Shown here: piece by piece, positions 17,727 through 26,493 of the stretch
How positions within the stretch are numbered: position 1 is the first letter of the stretch
Layout of the letters: each line of letters begins with the position of its first letter
Source: Streptomyces olivaceoviridis
GTDB lineage: Bacteria; Actinomycetota; Actinomycetes; Streptomycetales; Streptomycetaceae
Assembly: GCF_014650115.1 (NCBI RefSeq)
Contig: NZ_BMUI01000004.1
Location: 405,394 to 469,393, forward strand
Reading direction: 5' to 3'
Length of the DNA stretch: 64,000 nucleotides
Notes under the pieces: generated by a model
The model's input: the letters and a program-made list of their open reading frames with translations, nothing else
What the model was told of the DNA's origin: nothing
Databases searched by the model: none
Program-made: the position numbers and the translations under genes

Positions 17727-17733
17727 GTGCACC

Positions 17734-19263
17734 GTGACTTCGCCTGCATCGACGGACCGTGTTCCGCCCCAGCTCAGCGCGGGGCCGCGCCCGGCTCCGG
17801 GCCCGGCCGCCGACGAGGGGCTGGCGCGTCGGCTGCGCGCGCTCGCCTGCACCGCTCCGCTGCACGACCTGGACGCGCGCAAGGCCAACCTGGCCGGCGA
17901 GTACTCGGTGTACGGGATGGCCGAGGTGGCGCTGGCCGCCATCGACCTGGTCACGCTGAACATGGACTTCGACACCGGCGCCGACCACGAGCAGATCGTG
18001 GCCCGGCTCATCCCGCGCATCGCCGCCCAGGCCCCGGGCCGGCCCGCCGCCGAACACGAGCGCGTGGCCCGCTGGGTCCTGGAGAACCTGATCAACGTCG
18101 GCAGCGCGGACCGCGGCTTCCGCGCGGTCTACGGCACCTTCGCCGCGGACGGCACGTACGTCCGCCGTGACTACGACTTCAAGCTGATCGAGGAGGTCCC
18201 CGGCCCCGGCGGCACGGTCTACCTGCGGACGACGGACGAGGCGGTCAACGTCCTGGTCGGCGCCCTCGACACCGACGTCACCAGCGCCCAGATCGCCGCC
18301 GAGGTCAAGCTGGAGGTGCTGATCAGCCGCGGCCGGCTCGCCGACGCCCAGCTCGCCGCCGAGCAGGCCCGCTACCGCACGGTCCAGTACTCCGAGACGC
18401 TGCGTCGGGCCCTGGAGGCCACCCGGCGCAACGTCCGCGCGGTCGACTGGCTGGGCGCCGTCCCCGACATGATCGCCGAGGCCCTGGACCACGTGGCCGA
18501 GCGCTACCGCCACGAGAACGCGATCCTCACCAACATCCGCAAGGCCCGCGACGAGACCGAGGACCCCGAGCACAAGCGCCGCGCCGCCGAACTCGTCGAC
18601 ATCGTCAAGGACTGCATCCGGCGCCACACCCAGCTCCAGTCGCGCCTGCTGGAGGCGGGCCCGCTGTTCCGCGCCGAACAGGACCGGCAGGCCTTCGCCA
18701 CACCGGCGACGACGTCCGGGACGGACCTGTACGGCCATCTCCTCGCGCCCGTCCTGCCGCTGCCCCTGGAGCAGGCGATCCGGGTCACCGACGCCTTCTT
18801 CGCGCACGGCACGGGACTGCGCACGCCGGTGTCCGTCCGGGTCGGGGACCTCGTGGACATACTGCTGACCCCGCCCGTGGAGCGGGAGCACCTGGGCGCG
18901 GAGATGCCCGAGCCCGATCTGATCGCCACACCGGACGACAGCCGCTTCAGCGAGGAACAGCTGGCCGCGGCGAGGGACCTGCTGGATCTGCCGGCGGACG
19001 CCCCGAGACGACTGTCCGGGCTGCTGGCCGAGGCCCGGCGGACCGGGGACCCCGACCTCGCCTACCTGGTGGCGCTGCTGGCGGTCCACGCGGCCAGCCC
19101 GCCCGTCGGCACCGCCTACCGGCAGGGCGAGGAGAAGCTGCTGTTCGCCGTGGACGACGGGACCGAACTGGACGATCCCGAGTTCGGCGGGGCGGACCTG
19201 ATCGTGGGGACCGCCCTGCTCGACGCGGCGGGGATGGCCGCGGACCGGACGGAAGCAGCATGA
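17734..19263 (+). CDS. kleisin-like subunit of an SMC/Mks-type complex
   Basis: This 509-residue, mostly helical protein is the first gene of a three-gene set with a small winged-helix-like protein and a 1543-residue SMC-like ATPase. Its place, length and helical character fit the JetA/MksF (kleisin-like) subunit. Segments include GEYSVYGMAEVALAAIDLVT near the N-terminus, a Glu/Arg-rich helical core (KLEVLISRGRLADAQLAAEQ), and an acidic C-terminal domain. I assign it by context rather than by a motif. I chose GTG 17734 because a -10 hexamer ends 7 bases before it; ATG 17704 is the alternative. A mini-ORF of 15 codons links it to the next gene. Confidence 0.65.
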   Translation: MTSPASTDRVPPQLSAGPRPAPGPAADEGLARRLRALACTAPLHDLDARKANLAGEYSVYGMAEVALAAIDLVTLNMDFDTGADHEQIVARLIPRIAAQAPGRPAAEHERVARWVLENLINVGSADRGFRAVYGTFAADGTYVRRDYDFKLIEEVPGPGGTVYLRTTDEAVNVLVGALDTDVTSAQIAAEVKLEVLISRGRLADAQLAAEQARYRTVQYSETLRRALEATRRNVRAVDWLGAVPDMIAEALDHVAERYRHENAILTNIRKARDETEDPEHKRRAAELVDIVKDCIRRHTQLQSRLLEAGPLFRAEQDRQAFATPATTSGTDLYGHLLAPVLPLPLEQAIRVTDAFFAHGTGLRTPVSVRVGDLVDILLTPPVEREHLGAEMPEPDLIATPDDSRFSEEQLAAARDLLDLPADAPRRLSGLLAEARRTGDPDLAYLVALLAVHAASPPVGTAYRQGEEKLLFAVDDGTELDDPEFGGADLIVGTALLDAAGMAADRTEAA

Positions 19264-19303
19264 GCGGCATGAGTGGACAAGAGCACGACAAGGAGCCGAA
19301 CCC

Positions 19304-20182
19304 GTGACCGAGCACGTCGACCGGAGTGAACCCGAGCCTGCCGCCGCCCCGGCGGGCTCCGCCGTCACCCCCGCCGACGCCGCCGACGCGGCGCGGCTCG
19401 TCGCCTTCGGACTCCAGCCCAAGCTGGCGCCCGCACGCGACCAGGAGTACACCGAACTGCTGCGCCGCTACCGCGAGGACCCGGCGTTCGCCCGGCTCGC
19501 CGACGCCGTCGCCGCCGGTCTGGGGCTCGTCGTGCTGGAGGTGTCCCCGCGCGCGGGCATGGCCGTGACCGCCGCCGAGGACTCGGTGTTCGCCGTCCGC
19601 ATGGGCGACTACGCGCGTCGCACCGCCGCCGACTCCGGCGACCGCTTCCTGCACGGGCTGGCCCATCTCGCGGTCGCCGCGCTGGCGTTCCCGCGCCCCG
19701 AGGACCTGGCCGACGACTCCTACATCGGCCGGGTCACCGTCAACGGCGTCGACGCCTTCGTCCGGCAGGCCTGCCGCCGACTGGAGGAGCGCGCCGAGGA
19801 GCAGGGCGAGAACACCGACCCGGCGACCGACGCGCCCGGCCTGGAGGCGGCCTGGCGGATCTGGGCCAGACGCAGCGCCACGGGCGCCACCAAGGACGCC
19901 CGCCGGCCGGCCGCCTCCACCACCGGCATCGTGGCGAAGGCCATGGCCTTCCTCACCGACTCGGGCTTCCTCCAGCGCACCGGCGACGACAACGGCGGCA
20001 CGTACCGCACCACGGCCCGCTACCAGCTCCAGGTCCGCGACCTGGCCGGCAGCGCCGCCCTGGCCGAACTGGTGGAGCTGGGCATCGTCCCGGTCACCGA
20101 CGGCACGGCCACCCTGCTGCCCGCCCAGGACATCGACGACCTGGACCTGGTGGCCGACGCCGGACTGCCGTTCCACTCCTGA
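19304..20182 (+). CDS. KITE/MukE-like subunit of the SMC complex
   Basis: This 292-residue protein fits the JetB/MksE/MukE role, a tandem winged-helix protein that binds the kleisin. Recognisable parts are RFLHGLAHLAVAALAFPRPE, a wing-like TTGIVAKAMAFLTDSGFLQR with GGTYRTTARYQLQVRDLAG, and a C-terminal DIDDLDLVADAGLP. The GTG start has an AAGGAG site at 19290-19295. It sits between the kleisin-like and SMC-like genes, as in Wadjet and MksBEF loci. The assignment rests mainly on gene order, size and predicted fold. Confidence 0.65.
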   Translation: MTEHVDRSEPEPAAAPAGSAVTPADAADAARLVAFGLQPKLAPARDQEYTELLRRYREDPAFARLADAVAAGLGLVVLEVSPRAGMAVTAAEDSVFAVRMGDYARRTAADSGDRFLHGLAHLAVAALAFPRPEDLADDSYIGRVTVNGVDAFVRQACRRLEERAEEQGENTDPATDAPGLEAAWRIWARRSATGATKDARRPAASTTGIVAKAMAFLTDSGFLQRTGDDNGGTYRTTARYQLQVRDLAGSAALAELVELGIVPVTDGTATLLPAQDIDDLDLVADAGLPFHS

Positions 20183-20254
20183 CGCGCTGAAGCTCCCGCA
20201 GCTCCAGACCCTCCCGAACCACCGCACCTTTCACCAGACTTACGAGAGTCCGCC

Positions 20255-23200
20255 ATGTACGAGCTGTCCCGGGTCCGCCTCTACTCCATCGGTCCCGCCG
20301 GTGCGCGCTACGCCGACACCGTGCTGGACCTGCGGGGTGTCGGGGAGCCCGTGCCCGACCCGGCGCCCACGCAGGTGGAGTTCTTCGAGGAGGAGCCGTC
20401 CGGTCCGCCGCGCCGGCCCGCGCCCGCCGGCGTGCTGTTCCTGGAGAACGGCGGCGGCAAGTCCGTCCTGCTCAAGCTGATCTTCTCGGTGATGCTGCCG
20501 GGCCACCGCAACACCCTCGGCGGCGCCAGCTCCGGCGTGCTGCGCAAGTTCCTGCTCGCCGACGACTGCGGCCACGTGGCCCTGGAGTGGCAGCACGTGC
20601 TGACCGGCGAGTGCGTGGTCGTCGGCAAGGTCAGCGAGTGGCGCGGCCGGCAGGTCTCCAACGACCCGCGCAAGTTCGCCGAGGCCTGGTACTCCTTCCG
20701 GCCCGGCCCCGGCCTCAGCCTGGACAACCTGCCCGTGGCCGAGTCCACCGCCGTACGGCCGCCCGTCGAGGGCGCCTCGGGCGCGCACGGCCGCCGCCGC
20801 ACCATGAAGGGCTTCCGCGACGCCCTCATGGAGGCCGGCAAGGTCTACCCGCACCTGGAGGTGCACTGGGAGGAGATCCACGAGCGCTGGACCGAACACC
20901 TCGGCGACCTCGGACTCGACCCCGAACTCTTCCGCTACCAGCGCGAGATGAACGCCGACGAGGGCGAGGCGGCCGGCCTCTTCGCGGTCAAGAAGGACTC
21001 CGACTTCACCGACCTGCTGCTGCGCGCGGTCACCGACACCCGGGACACCGACGGCCTCGCCGACCTCGTCAGCGGCTTCGGCAACAAGCTCGGCCGGCGT
21101 GCCGAGCTGATCGCCGAACGGGACTTCACCGCGGGCTCGGTCGACCTGCTCGGCCGGATCGTGGAAGCCGCCGAGGCGCGTTCACGCGCGCGTGACGTCC
21201 ACGCGGGCGCCGAGCGCCGCACCCGCACGCTGGCCCGGCGGCTGTCGGCGCGAGCCGTGCGGGAGCGGATCCGGGCCGCCGACCTCGCCCAGCGGGTGAC
21301 GGCCGCCGCGTACGCCGTCACGCATTCCGAGGGCGCCCGCGAACGCAGCGCCCTCATCGCCGCCGAACTCGCCTACCGGCACGCCTCCCTGGCGCTGGCC
21401 GCCGCCGAGAAGTCCGCCGCCGCGCAGAAGCGCGAACTCGCCGACGCCCGCACCCTGCACTCCGCCTGGCAGGCCGCCGAGGCCGTACTGCGCCACCGGG
21501 CCGCCGCCGACCGTGTCGCGCGCGTGTCCGCCGCCATCCAGGAGGCCGAACGGGACGCGGCCCCCGCGCTGGCCGCCCGCGCCAAGGCCGCCGTGGACCT
21601 CGTACGGGCCCTGCACACCGCCGCAGGCAGCGCCGAGGCCCTCGCCAACGAGGAGGAGGAGCGCTCCGCGTCCCTTCAGGAGGTCAGCGACTCCGCCTAC
21701 CGGGACTCCACCGCCGCCGCCACCGAGGCGCAGCGGGCCCGCAGCGAGGCCGGGCACCTGCGCCAGCGGCTCGCCGAGGTCGAGCAGGAGACCGCCGAGG
21801 CCGTCCGCGCGGGCTGGCTGGACGACAGCGCCCCGGACGCCGACCCGGCGCGCGCCGCGCTCGCCGCCAGCGACGCCGAGAAGACCGCCGTGGCCGCCTG
21901 GGACGCGGCCCGCGAGACCGCCCGCAAGGCCACCGAGCACGCGCGCGAAGCGGCCTCCGCCGAATCCCGCGCGGAGCTGACGGCGGCCCGCGCGGCGGAC
22001 GCGGCGACCGCCGCCGAGCGCGCCCACGAGGCCGAGCGGCGCCTCGCGGAGTCGCTGGCCGTCGAGGAACGGCTCGCGGAACTGCTGAGCCTGCCGGGCG
22101 CGCCGGGCGTGGCACGGGTGCCCGCGCCCCGGACGGAAGAAGCCGGCACCACGCGCGCACCGGCCGGCGAGACCGCCCACGGCGCTCTCACCCCCGAGGA
22201 ACTCGACCGCGTCGCCGACGAGTTGCGCGAACTCCTCGACGACGCCGTGTCCACCGCCGAACGGCACCTGTTCGACCTGCGTACGGCCGCCGCCGACGAC
22301 GCCCGCATCCTCGGCGCCCTCGGTGACGGCGGGCTGCTGCCGCCCGGCCCGGACGTGCTGGCCACCGTCGAGTTCCTCGGCGAACACGGCATCCCCGCAC
22401 TGCCCGGCTGGCGCTACCTGGCACAGGCCGTCGACCCCGCCGACCACGCGCGCGTCCTCGCCGCCCGCCCGGAACTGGTCGACGGTGTGATCATCACCGA
22501 CCCGGACACGCACGCGCGTGCCCGTGAGGCCCTCGGTGACGCCGCCCTGCTGCCCCGCTCCGCCGTCGCCGTCGGCACCGCCGCCGCGTTGCTCGCCCCG
22601 CCCCCCGCCCAGGGCAGCACCCCTGGTGACGTGTTCCTCGTGCCGCCGAACCCGGCCATGCACGACGAGCACGCCGCCGACGAGGAACGCCAGGCACTGC
22701 GCGGCCGGGCCACCGCACGCGACGAGGAGATCCGCGTCCTCGCCGCCCGCCTCGGCAAGGACCGCGAACTGGCCGCGCGGCTCGCCTCCTGGCGCACCGG
22801 CTGCCCCGCCGGGCACCTCACCGAGCTGGCCCGGGCCGCCGAGCAGGCCCGCGCCTTCGCCGAGGAGACCGAGGCCGAACTCGCCGAGGCACGCACGGTA
22901 CGGGCGGAGGCCGACGAGTCCGCCGCCGAGGCCGCCCGGATCCGCGACGAACGGCAGGAGGCCGCGCAGAAGGCCCGGCGCGCCGCCGACGCCCTGGCCG
23001 GCCTCGCCTTCCGGCTCCGCGAACGCGCCGGCTGGCAGGTGAGGCTCCGTGAACTCGCCGACGAGGCCGCCGAGTCCGAGGCCCGCGCCCAGACCTGCCT
23101 GGACCGCGCCCGCGCCGCCGACGAGGACCGGCGCGCCGCCCAGCGCGCCGCCGACGACGCCCGCCGCACCGCGCGCGCCCTGCGCGCCGAGCGCGCCGAG

Positions 23201-24886
23201 ATCGCCGGCGCCCCCGACGACGTACCCGTCGACGACGAGGACGCCCCGAGGGCGTCCCTGCCCGCCCTCCGCGAGGCCTACCGGGCCGCCTCCCAGGTGT
23301 ACGAGAAGGTCGGCGTCGGTGCCGACCTGCGCGCCGAGCAGGCCCGCGCGGAGAGCGACGAGAGCGCCGCCCGCGCCGAACTGGACCGGCTCAGCAACAA
23401 GGTCCGCACCCGCGCCGAGCAACTGCTCCAGTCGCCCGACGGTGCCGACGGGCCCTCCCGGCAGGCCGCCGCCGCACGCGCGGAGGAGCTGGTGCAGCTC
23501 CTGGAGACCCGGATGTCGACCGCGAGCGAGCAGCTCGGCCGGCTGCGCGGCGAGGCCGAGCGGCACGCGCCCGAGGACGGCGGGGCGCACACGAAGCTGC
23601 CCGAGGAACTCGTCCCGCGCGACGCCGAGCACGCCCAGGCGCTGCTGCGCACCGCCACGGCCGAACTCGCCGCGCGCGCCGAGGCGCTGGCCGAGGCCCG
23701 CGAGGCGCACGCGGAGCTGCTGGACGCCCACCGCGCCGCCGAGGACGCGGCCGGCGGCTTCGACGAGATCGCCGCCATGCTCCGCGACCTGCTGCGCGAA
23801 CACGCCCCGGAGGAGGAGCAGGAGGAGCCGGAGCCGTACCCGGGCACCCTGGAGGAGGCCCGGCACTCCGCCGCCGAGGCCCGCCGTTCGCTGCGGGGCT
23901 GTGCCGCCGACCTGTCCGCCGCCGAGGCGGCCGTGCGCGAGGCGAGCGACGTCCTCGTCCGGCACGCCAACTCCACGCGCTACGAGCAGGTCCGCACCCC
24001 CGCCCGGCAGCAGATCCGCGAACTGCCCGCCTCCGCGCTGCCCGAACACGCCCAGAAGTGGGCGGACGCCTTCGCGCCCCGGCTGCGCGTCCTGACCGAC
24101 GAGCTGGCCCAGCTGGAGCGCAACCGCGACTCGATCGTGGACCGGCTGCGCGGTCTCGTGGAGTCGGCGCTCGCCACCCTGCGCTCCGCCCAGCGCCTCT
24201 CCCGGCTGCCGGAGGGGCTCGGCGAGTGGTCCGGCCAGGAGTTCCTGCGCATCCGCTTCGAGGAACCCGACCACGCCACGCTCACCGAACGGCTCGGCGA
24301 GGTCATCGACGAGGCCACGCGTGCGGCCGTCAGGAAGAACTCCGACCTGCGCCGTGACGGCATGTCCCTGCTGCTGCGCGGCGTCGCGGCGGCGCTCCAG
24401 CCGAAGGGCGTGGCCGTCGAGATCCTCAAGCCCGACGCCGTGCTGCGCGCCGAACGCGTCCCCGTCGGGCAGATGGGGGACGTCTTCTCCGGCGGCCAGC
24501 TCCTCACGGCGGCCATCGCCCTGTACTGCACGATGGCCGCGCTGCGCTCGAACGACCGGGGCAGGGACAAGCACCGGCACGCCGGCACGCTGTTCCTGGA
24601 CAACCCGATCGGCCGGGCCAACGCGACCTACCTGCTCGAACTCCAGCGAGCGGTGTCCGACGCGCTGGGCGTCCAGCTGCTCTACACCACCGGTCTGTTC
24701 GACACCACCGCCCTCGCCGAGTTCCCCCTGGTCATCCGCCTGCGCAACGACGCCGACCTCCGGGCCGGCCTGAAGTACATCAGCGTGGAGGAACACCTCC
24801 GGCCCGGGTTGCCCCAGCAGCCCCAGGCCGGGGAGGCGGTGCACAGCGAGATCACGGCGACGAGGATGTACAAGAAGCCGGCCTGA
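20255..24886 (+). CDS. SMC/JetC-like ATPase with long coiled coil and altered Walker B
   Basis: This 1543-residue SMC/RecN-superfamily ATPase has an N-terminal nucleotide-binding half with ENGGGKSVLLKLIFSVMLPG, where the P-loop lysine is at 69. A very long Ala/Glu/Arg-rich coiled coil with a central non-coiled insert (about residues 600-900) follows. The C-terminal half holds the ABC signature FSGGQ (1411-1415) and Walker B. The Walker B reads LFLDNPIG: the aspartate (1449) is present, but the catalytic glutamate that normally follows is asparagine. MukB-like JetC/MksB proteins extrude DNA loops in Wadjet systems. No JetD-type nuclease gene follows; the next gene is choline oxidase on the other strand. 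Confidence 0.85.
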   Translation: MYELSRVRLYSIGPAGARYADTVLDLRGVGEPVPDPAPTQVEFFEEEPSGPPRRPAPAGVLFLENGGGKSVLLKLIFSVMLPGHRNTLGGASSGVLRKFLLADDCGHVALEWQHVLTGECVVVGKVSEWRGRQVSNDPRKFAEAWYSFRPGPGLSLDNLPVAESTAVRPPVEGASGAHGRRRTMKGFRDALMEAGKVYPHLEVHWEEIHERWTEHLGDLGLDPELFRYQREMNADEGEAAGLFAVKKDSDFTDLLLRAVTDTRDTDGLADLVSGFGNKLGRRAELIAERDFTAGSVDLLGRIVEAAEARSRARDVHAGAERRTRTLARRLSARAVRERIRAADLAQRVTAAAYAVTHSEGARERSALIAAELAYRHASLALAAAEKSAAAQKRELADARTLHSAWQAAEAVLRHRAAADRVARVSAAIQEAERDAAPALAARAKAAVDLVRALHTAAGSAEALANEEEERSASLQEVSDSAYRDSTAAATEAQRARSEAGHLRQRLAEVEQETAEAVRAGWLDDSAPDADPARAALAASDAEKTAVAAWDAARETARKATEHAREAASAESRAELTAARAADAATAAERAHEAERRLAESLAVEERLAELLSLPGAPGVARVPAPRTEEAGTTRAPAGETAHGALTPEELDRVADELRELLDDAVSTAERHLFDLRTAAADDARILGALGDGGLLPPGPDVLATVEFLGEHGIPALPGWRYLAQAVDPADHARVLAARPELVDGVIITDPDTHARAREALGDAALLPRSAVAVGTAAALLAPPPAQGSTPGDVFLVPPNPAMHDEHAADEERQALRGRATARDEEIRVLAARLGKDRELAARLASWRTGCPAGHLTELARAAEQARAFAEETEAELAEARTVRAEADESAAEAARIRDERQEAAQKARRAADALAGLAFRLRERAGWQVRLRELADEAAESEARAQTCLDRARAADEDRRAAQRAADDARRTARALRAERAEIAGAPDDVPVDDEDAPRASLPALREAYRAASQVYEKVGVGADLRAEQARAESDESAARAELDRLSNKVRTRAEQLLQSPDGADGPSRQAAAARAEELVQLLETRMSTASEQLGRLRGEAERHAPEDGGAHTKLPEELVPRDAEHAQALLRTATAELAARAEALAEAREAHAELLDAHRAAEDAAGGFDEIAAMLRDLLREHAPEEEQEEPEPYPGTLEEARHSAAEARRSLRGCAADLSAAEAAVREASDVLVRHANSTRYEQVRTPARQQIRELPASALPEHAQKWADAFAPRLRVLTDELAQLERNRDSIVDRLRGLVESALATLRSAQRLSRLPEGLGEWSGQEFLRIRFEEPDHATLTERLGEVIDEATRAAVRKNSDLRRDGMSLLLRGVAAALQPKGVAVEILKPDAVLRAERVPVGQMGDVFSGGQLLTAAIALYCTMAALRSNDRGRDKHRHAGTLFLDNPIGRANATYLLELQRAVSDALGVQLLYTTGLFDTTALAEFPLVIRLRNDADLRAGLKYISVEEHLRPGLPQQPQAGEAVHSEITATRMYKKPA

Positions 24887-24910
24887 TCCATGGGTTGACC
24901 GGTCCGTTGA

Positions 24911-26461
24911 TCAAGCATCCGCCTTGATCAGGTCGGCACACTTCTCGCCGATCATCATCGTCGTGATGCACGGGTTGACGGCGATCAGGTCGGGCATCAC
25001 CGAGCCGTCGGCGACCCGCAGCCCCTCGACCCCCTTGACCCGCAACCGCGCGTCCAGCGGGGCCGAGGGGTCGTCGTCGGCGCCCATCTTCACGGTGCAG
25101 GACGGGTGGTAGACGGTGTTGTGCGTCTTGTGGACGTAGTCCAGCAACTCGTCGTCCGTGCGGACGTCCGGTCCCGGCGCCAGCTCGGCGCCCGCCCAGC
25201 CGCTCAGCGCCGGCTGCGCGGCGATACGGCGGGCCAGCCTCAGGCCGTACGTCATCACCCGTACGTCGTGCTCGTGCGTGAAGTAGCGCGGATCCACCTT
25301 CGGCTTGTCCCGGTAGTCCCGCGTCCGCAGCCGTACCGTGCCCCGCGACTTCGCCTTCGTCACGTTGGGGGTGAGGCAGAACGCGTTCTCCGACGTCGGG
25401 TAGCCCCAGCGCGCGGTGTTCATGTCGAACGGCACCGACCCGTAGTGGAACATCAGATCGGGCCGGTCCAGGCCGGGCTCGGTGTCGTAGAAGACGCCCG
25501 CCTCCCACCACTGGCTGGACGTGGTGGTCATCGGCTGCTCCGCCTCCCACATGATCACCCCCTCGGGGTGGTCCTGGAGGTTCTCGCCGACGCCCGGGGC
25601 GTCCACCACGACCTCGACGCCGACCTCGCGCAGATGCCCGGCCGGGCCGATGCCGGACAGCATCAGCAGCTTGGGGGAGTCGATCGAGCCGCAGGAGACG
25701 ATCACCTCGCGCCGGGCCCGTACCGTGCGCGTGTGCACCAGATCGGGGTCCAGGTACTCGGCCCCCACGCACCGCCGCCCCTCCAGCACCAGCTTCTTGG
25801 CCCGCACCCCGGTCCGGACGTCCAGGTTCGGACGTTTGCCGAGGACGGGGTGGAGGTACGCGACCGACGAGGACTGGCGGATGTTGTTCTCGTCGGAGTT
25901 GATCTGGAACCAGTTGGCCCCGCGCACCACCGTTTTGCCGGTGTTGAACGGGACCGTCGGTATACCGGCCTGCGCACATGCCTCCAGCAGGGCCGCGCCG
26001 CACGGGTCCCCGCCCTTCAGCGTGCGCAGCTTCACGGGGCCGGTGCGGCCGTGGTGGTCGCCGGGCGCGTCGTTGTTCTCCAGCCGCCGGTACAGCGGGA
26101 ACAGGTCGGCCGCGCTCCAGCCCGTACAGCCCTGGGCCGTCCAGTCGTCCAGGTCCTCCGCGGGCGCCCAGAAGGCGATGCAGGAGTTGTGCGACGAACA
26201 GCCGCCCAGCACCTTCGCGCGCGCGTGCCGCATGAAACTGTTGCCGCTGGCCTGCGGCTCGACCGGGTAGTCCCAGTCGTAACCGGACTCCAGCAGTCCC
26301 ATCCAGCGCTCCAGCCTGAGGACGTCGTCGTCGCCGACGTCGCTGGGGCCCGCCTCCAGCACGCACACCGTCACCGAGGGGTCCTCGGAGAGCCGGGCGG
26401 CCACGACGTTGCCCGCGGTGCCGCCACCGACCACGACGTAGTCGAACTCATCGATGCTCAT
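24911..26461 (-). CDS. codA: choline oxidase (GMC oxidoreductase)
   Basis: This 516-residue GMC flavoprotein closely resembles Arthrobacter choline oxidase. The FAD-binding motif is YVVVGGGTAGNVVAARL, and GGCSSHNSCIAFWAP contains the histidine (H91) equivalent to the covalent FAD-linked His99. The active-site pair is in THNTVYHPS and AVNPCITTMM. It oxidises choline to betaine aldehyde and on to glycine betaine, making hydrogen peroxide. The second Asn of the usual VNPN is Cys here, next to the conserved catalytic Asn. It is the last gene of the choline operon, 32 bases after the permease. The ATG has an AGGAGG site. Confidence 0.93.
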   Translation of the reverse strand: MSIDEFDYVVVGGGTAGNVVAARLSEDPSVTVCVLEAGPSDVGDDDVLRLERWMGLLESGYDWDYPVEPQASGNSFMRHARAKVLGGCSSHNSCIAFWAPAEDLDDWTAQGCTGWSAADLFPLYRRLENNDAPGDHHGRTGPVKLRTLKGGDPCGAALLEACAQAGIPTVPFNTGKTVVRGANWFQINSDENNIRQSSSVAYLHPVLGKRPNLDVRTGVRAKKLVLEGRRCVGAEYLDPDLVHTRTVRARREVIVSCGSIDSPKLLMLSGIGPAGHLREVGVEVVVDAPGVGENLQDHPEGVIMWEAEQPMTTTSSQWWEAGVFYDTEPGLDRPDLMFHYGSVPFDMNTARWGYPTSENAFCLTPNVTKAKSRGTVRLRTRDYRDKPKVDPRYFTHEHDVRVMTYGLRLARRIAAQPALSGWAGAELAPGPDVRTDDELLDYVHKTHNTVYHPSCTVKMGADDDPSAPLDARLRVKGVEGLRVADGSVMPDLIAVNPCITTMMIGEKCADLIKADA

Positions 26462-26493
26462 GTGACCTCCTGGTCAGCCGGAATCGGGCGGGA

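Noticed and set aside
19260..19306. 15-codon mini-ORF between the kleisin- and KITE-like genes
   Set aside because: It is too short to judge; it overlaps the previous stop by 4 bases but has no other support.
21182..24844. 1220-codon reverse open frame over the SMC gene
   Set aside because: Low-complexity Gly/Val-rich shadow; the forward SMC-like gene has clear ATPase motifs.
24887..26461. A JetD nuclease gene next to the SMC trio
   Set aside because: The adjacent reverse gene is clearly choline oxidase; no topoisomerase/TOPRIM motif seen.
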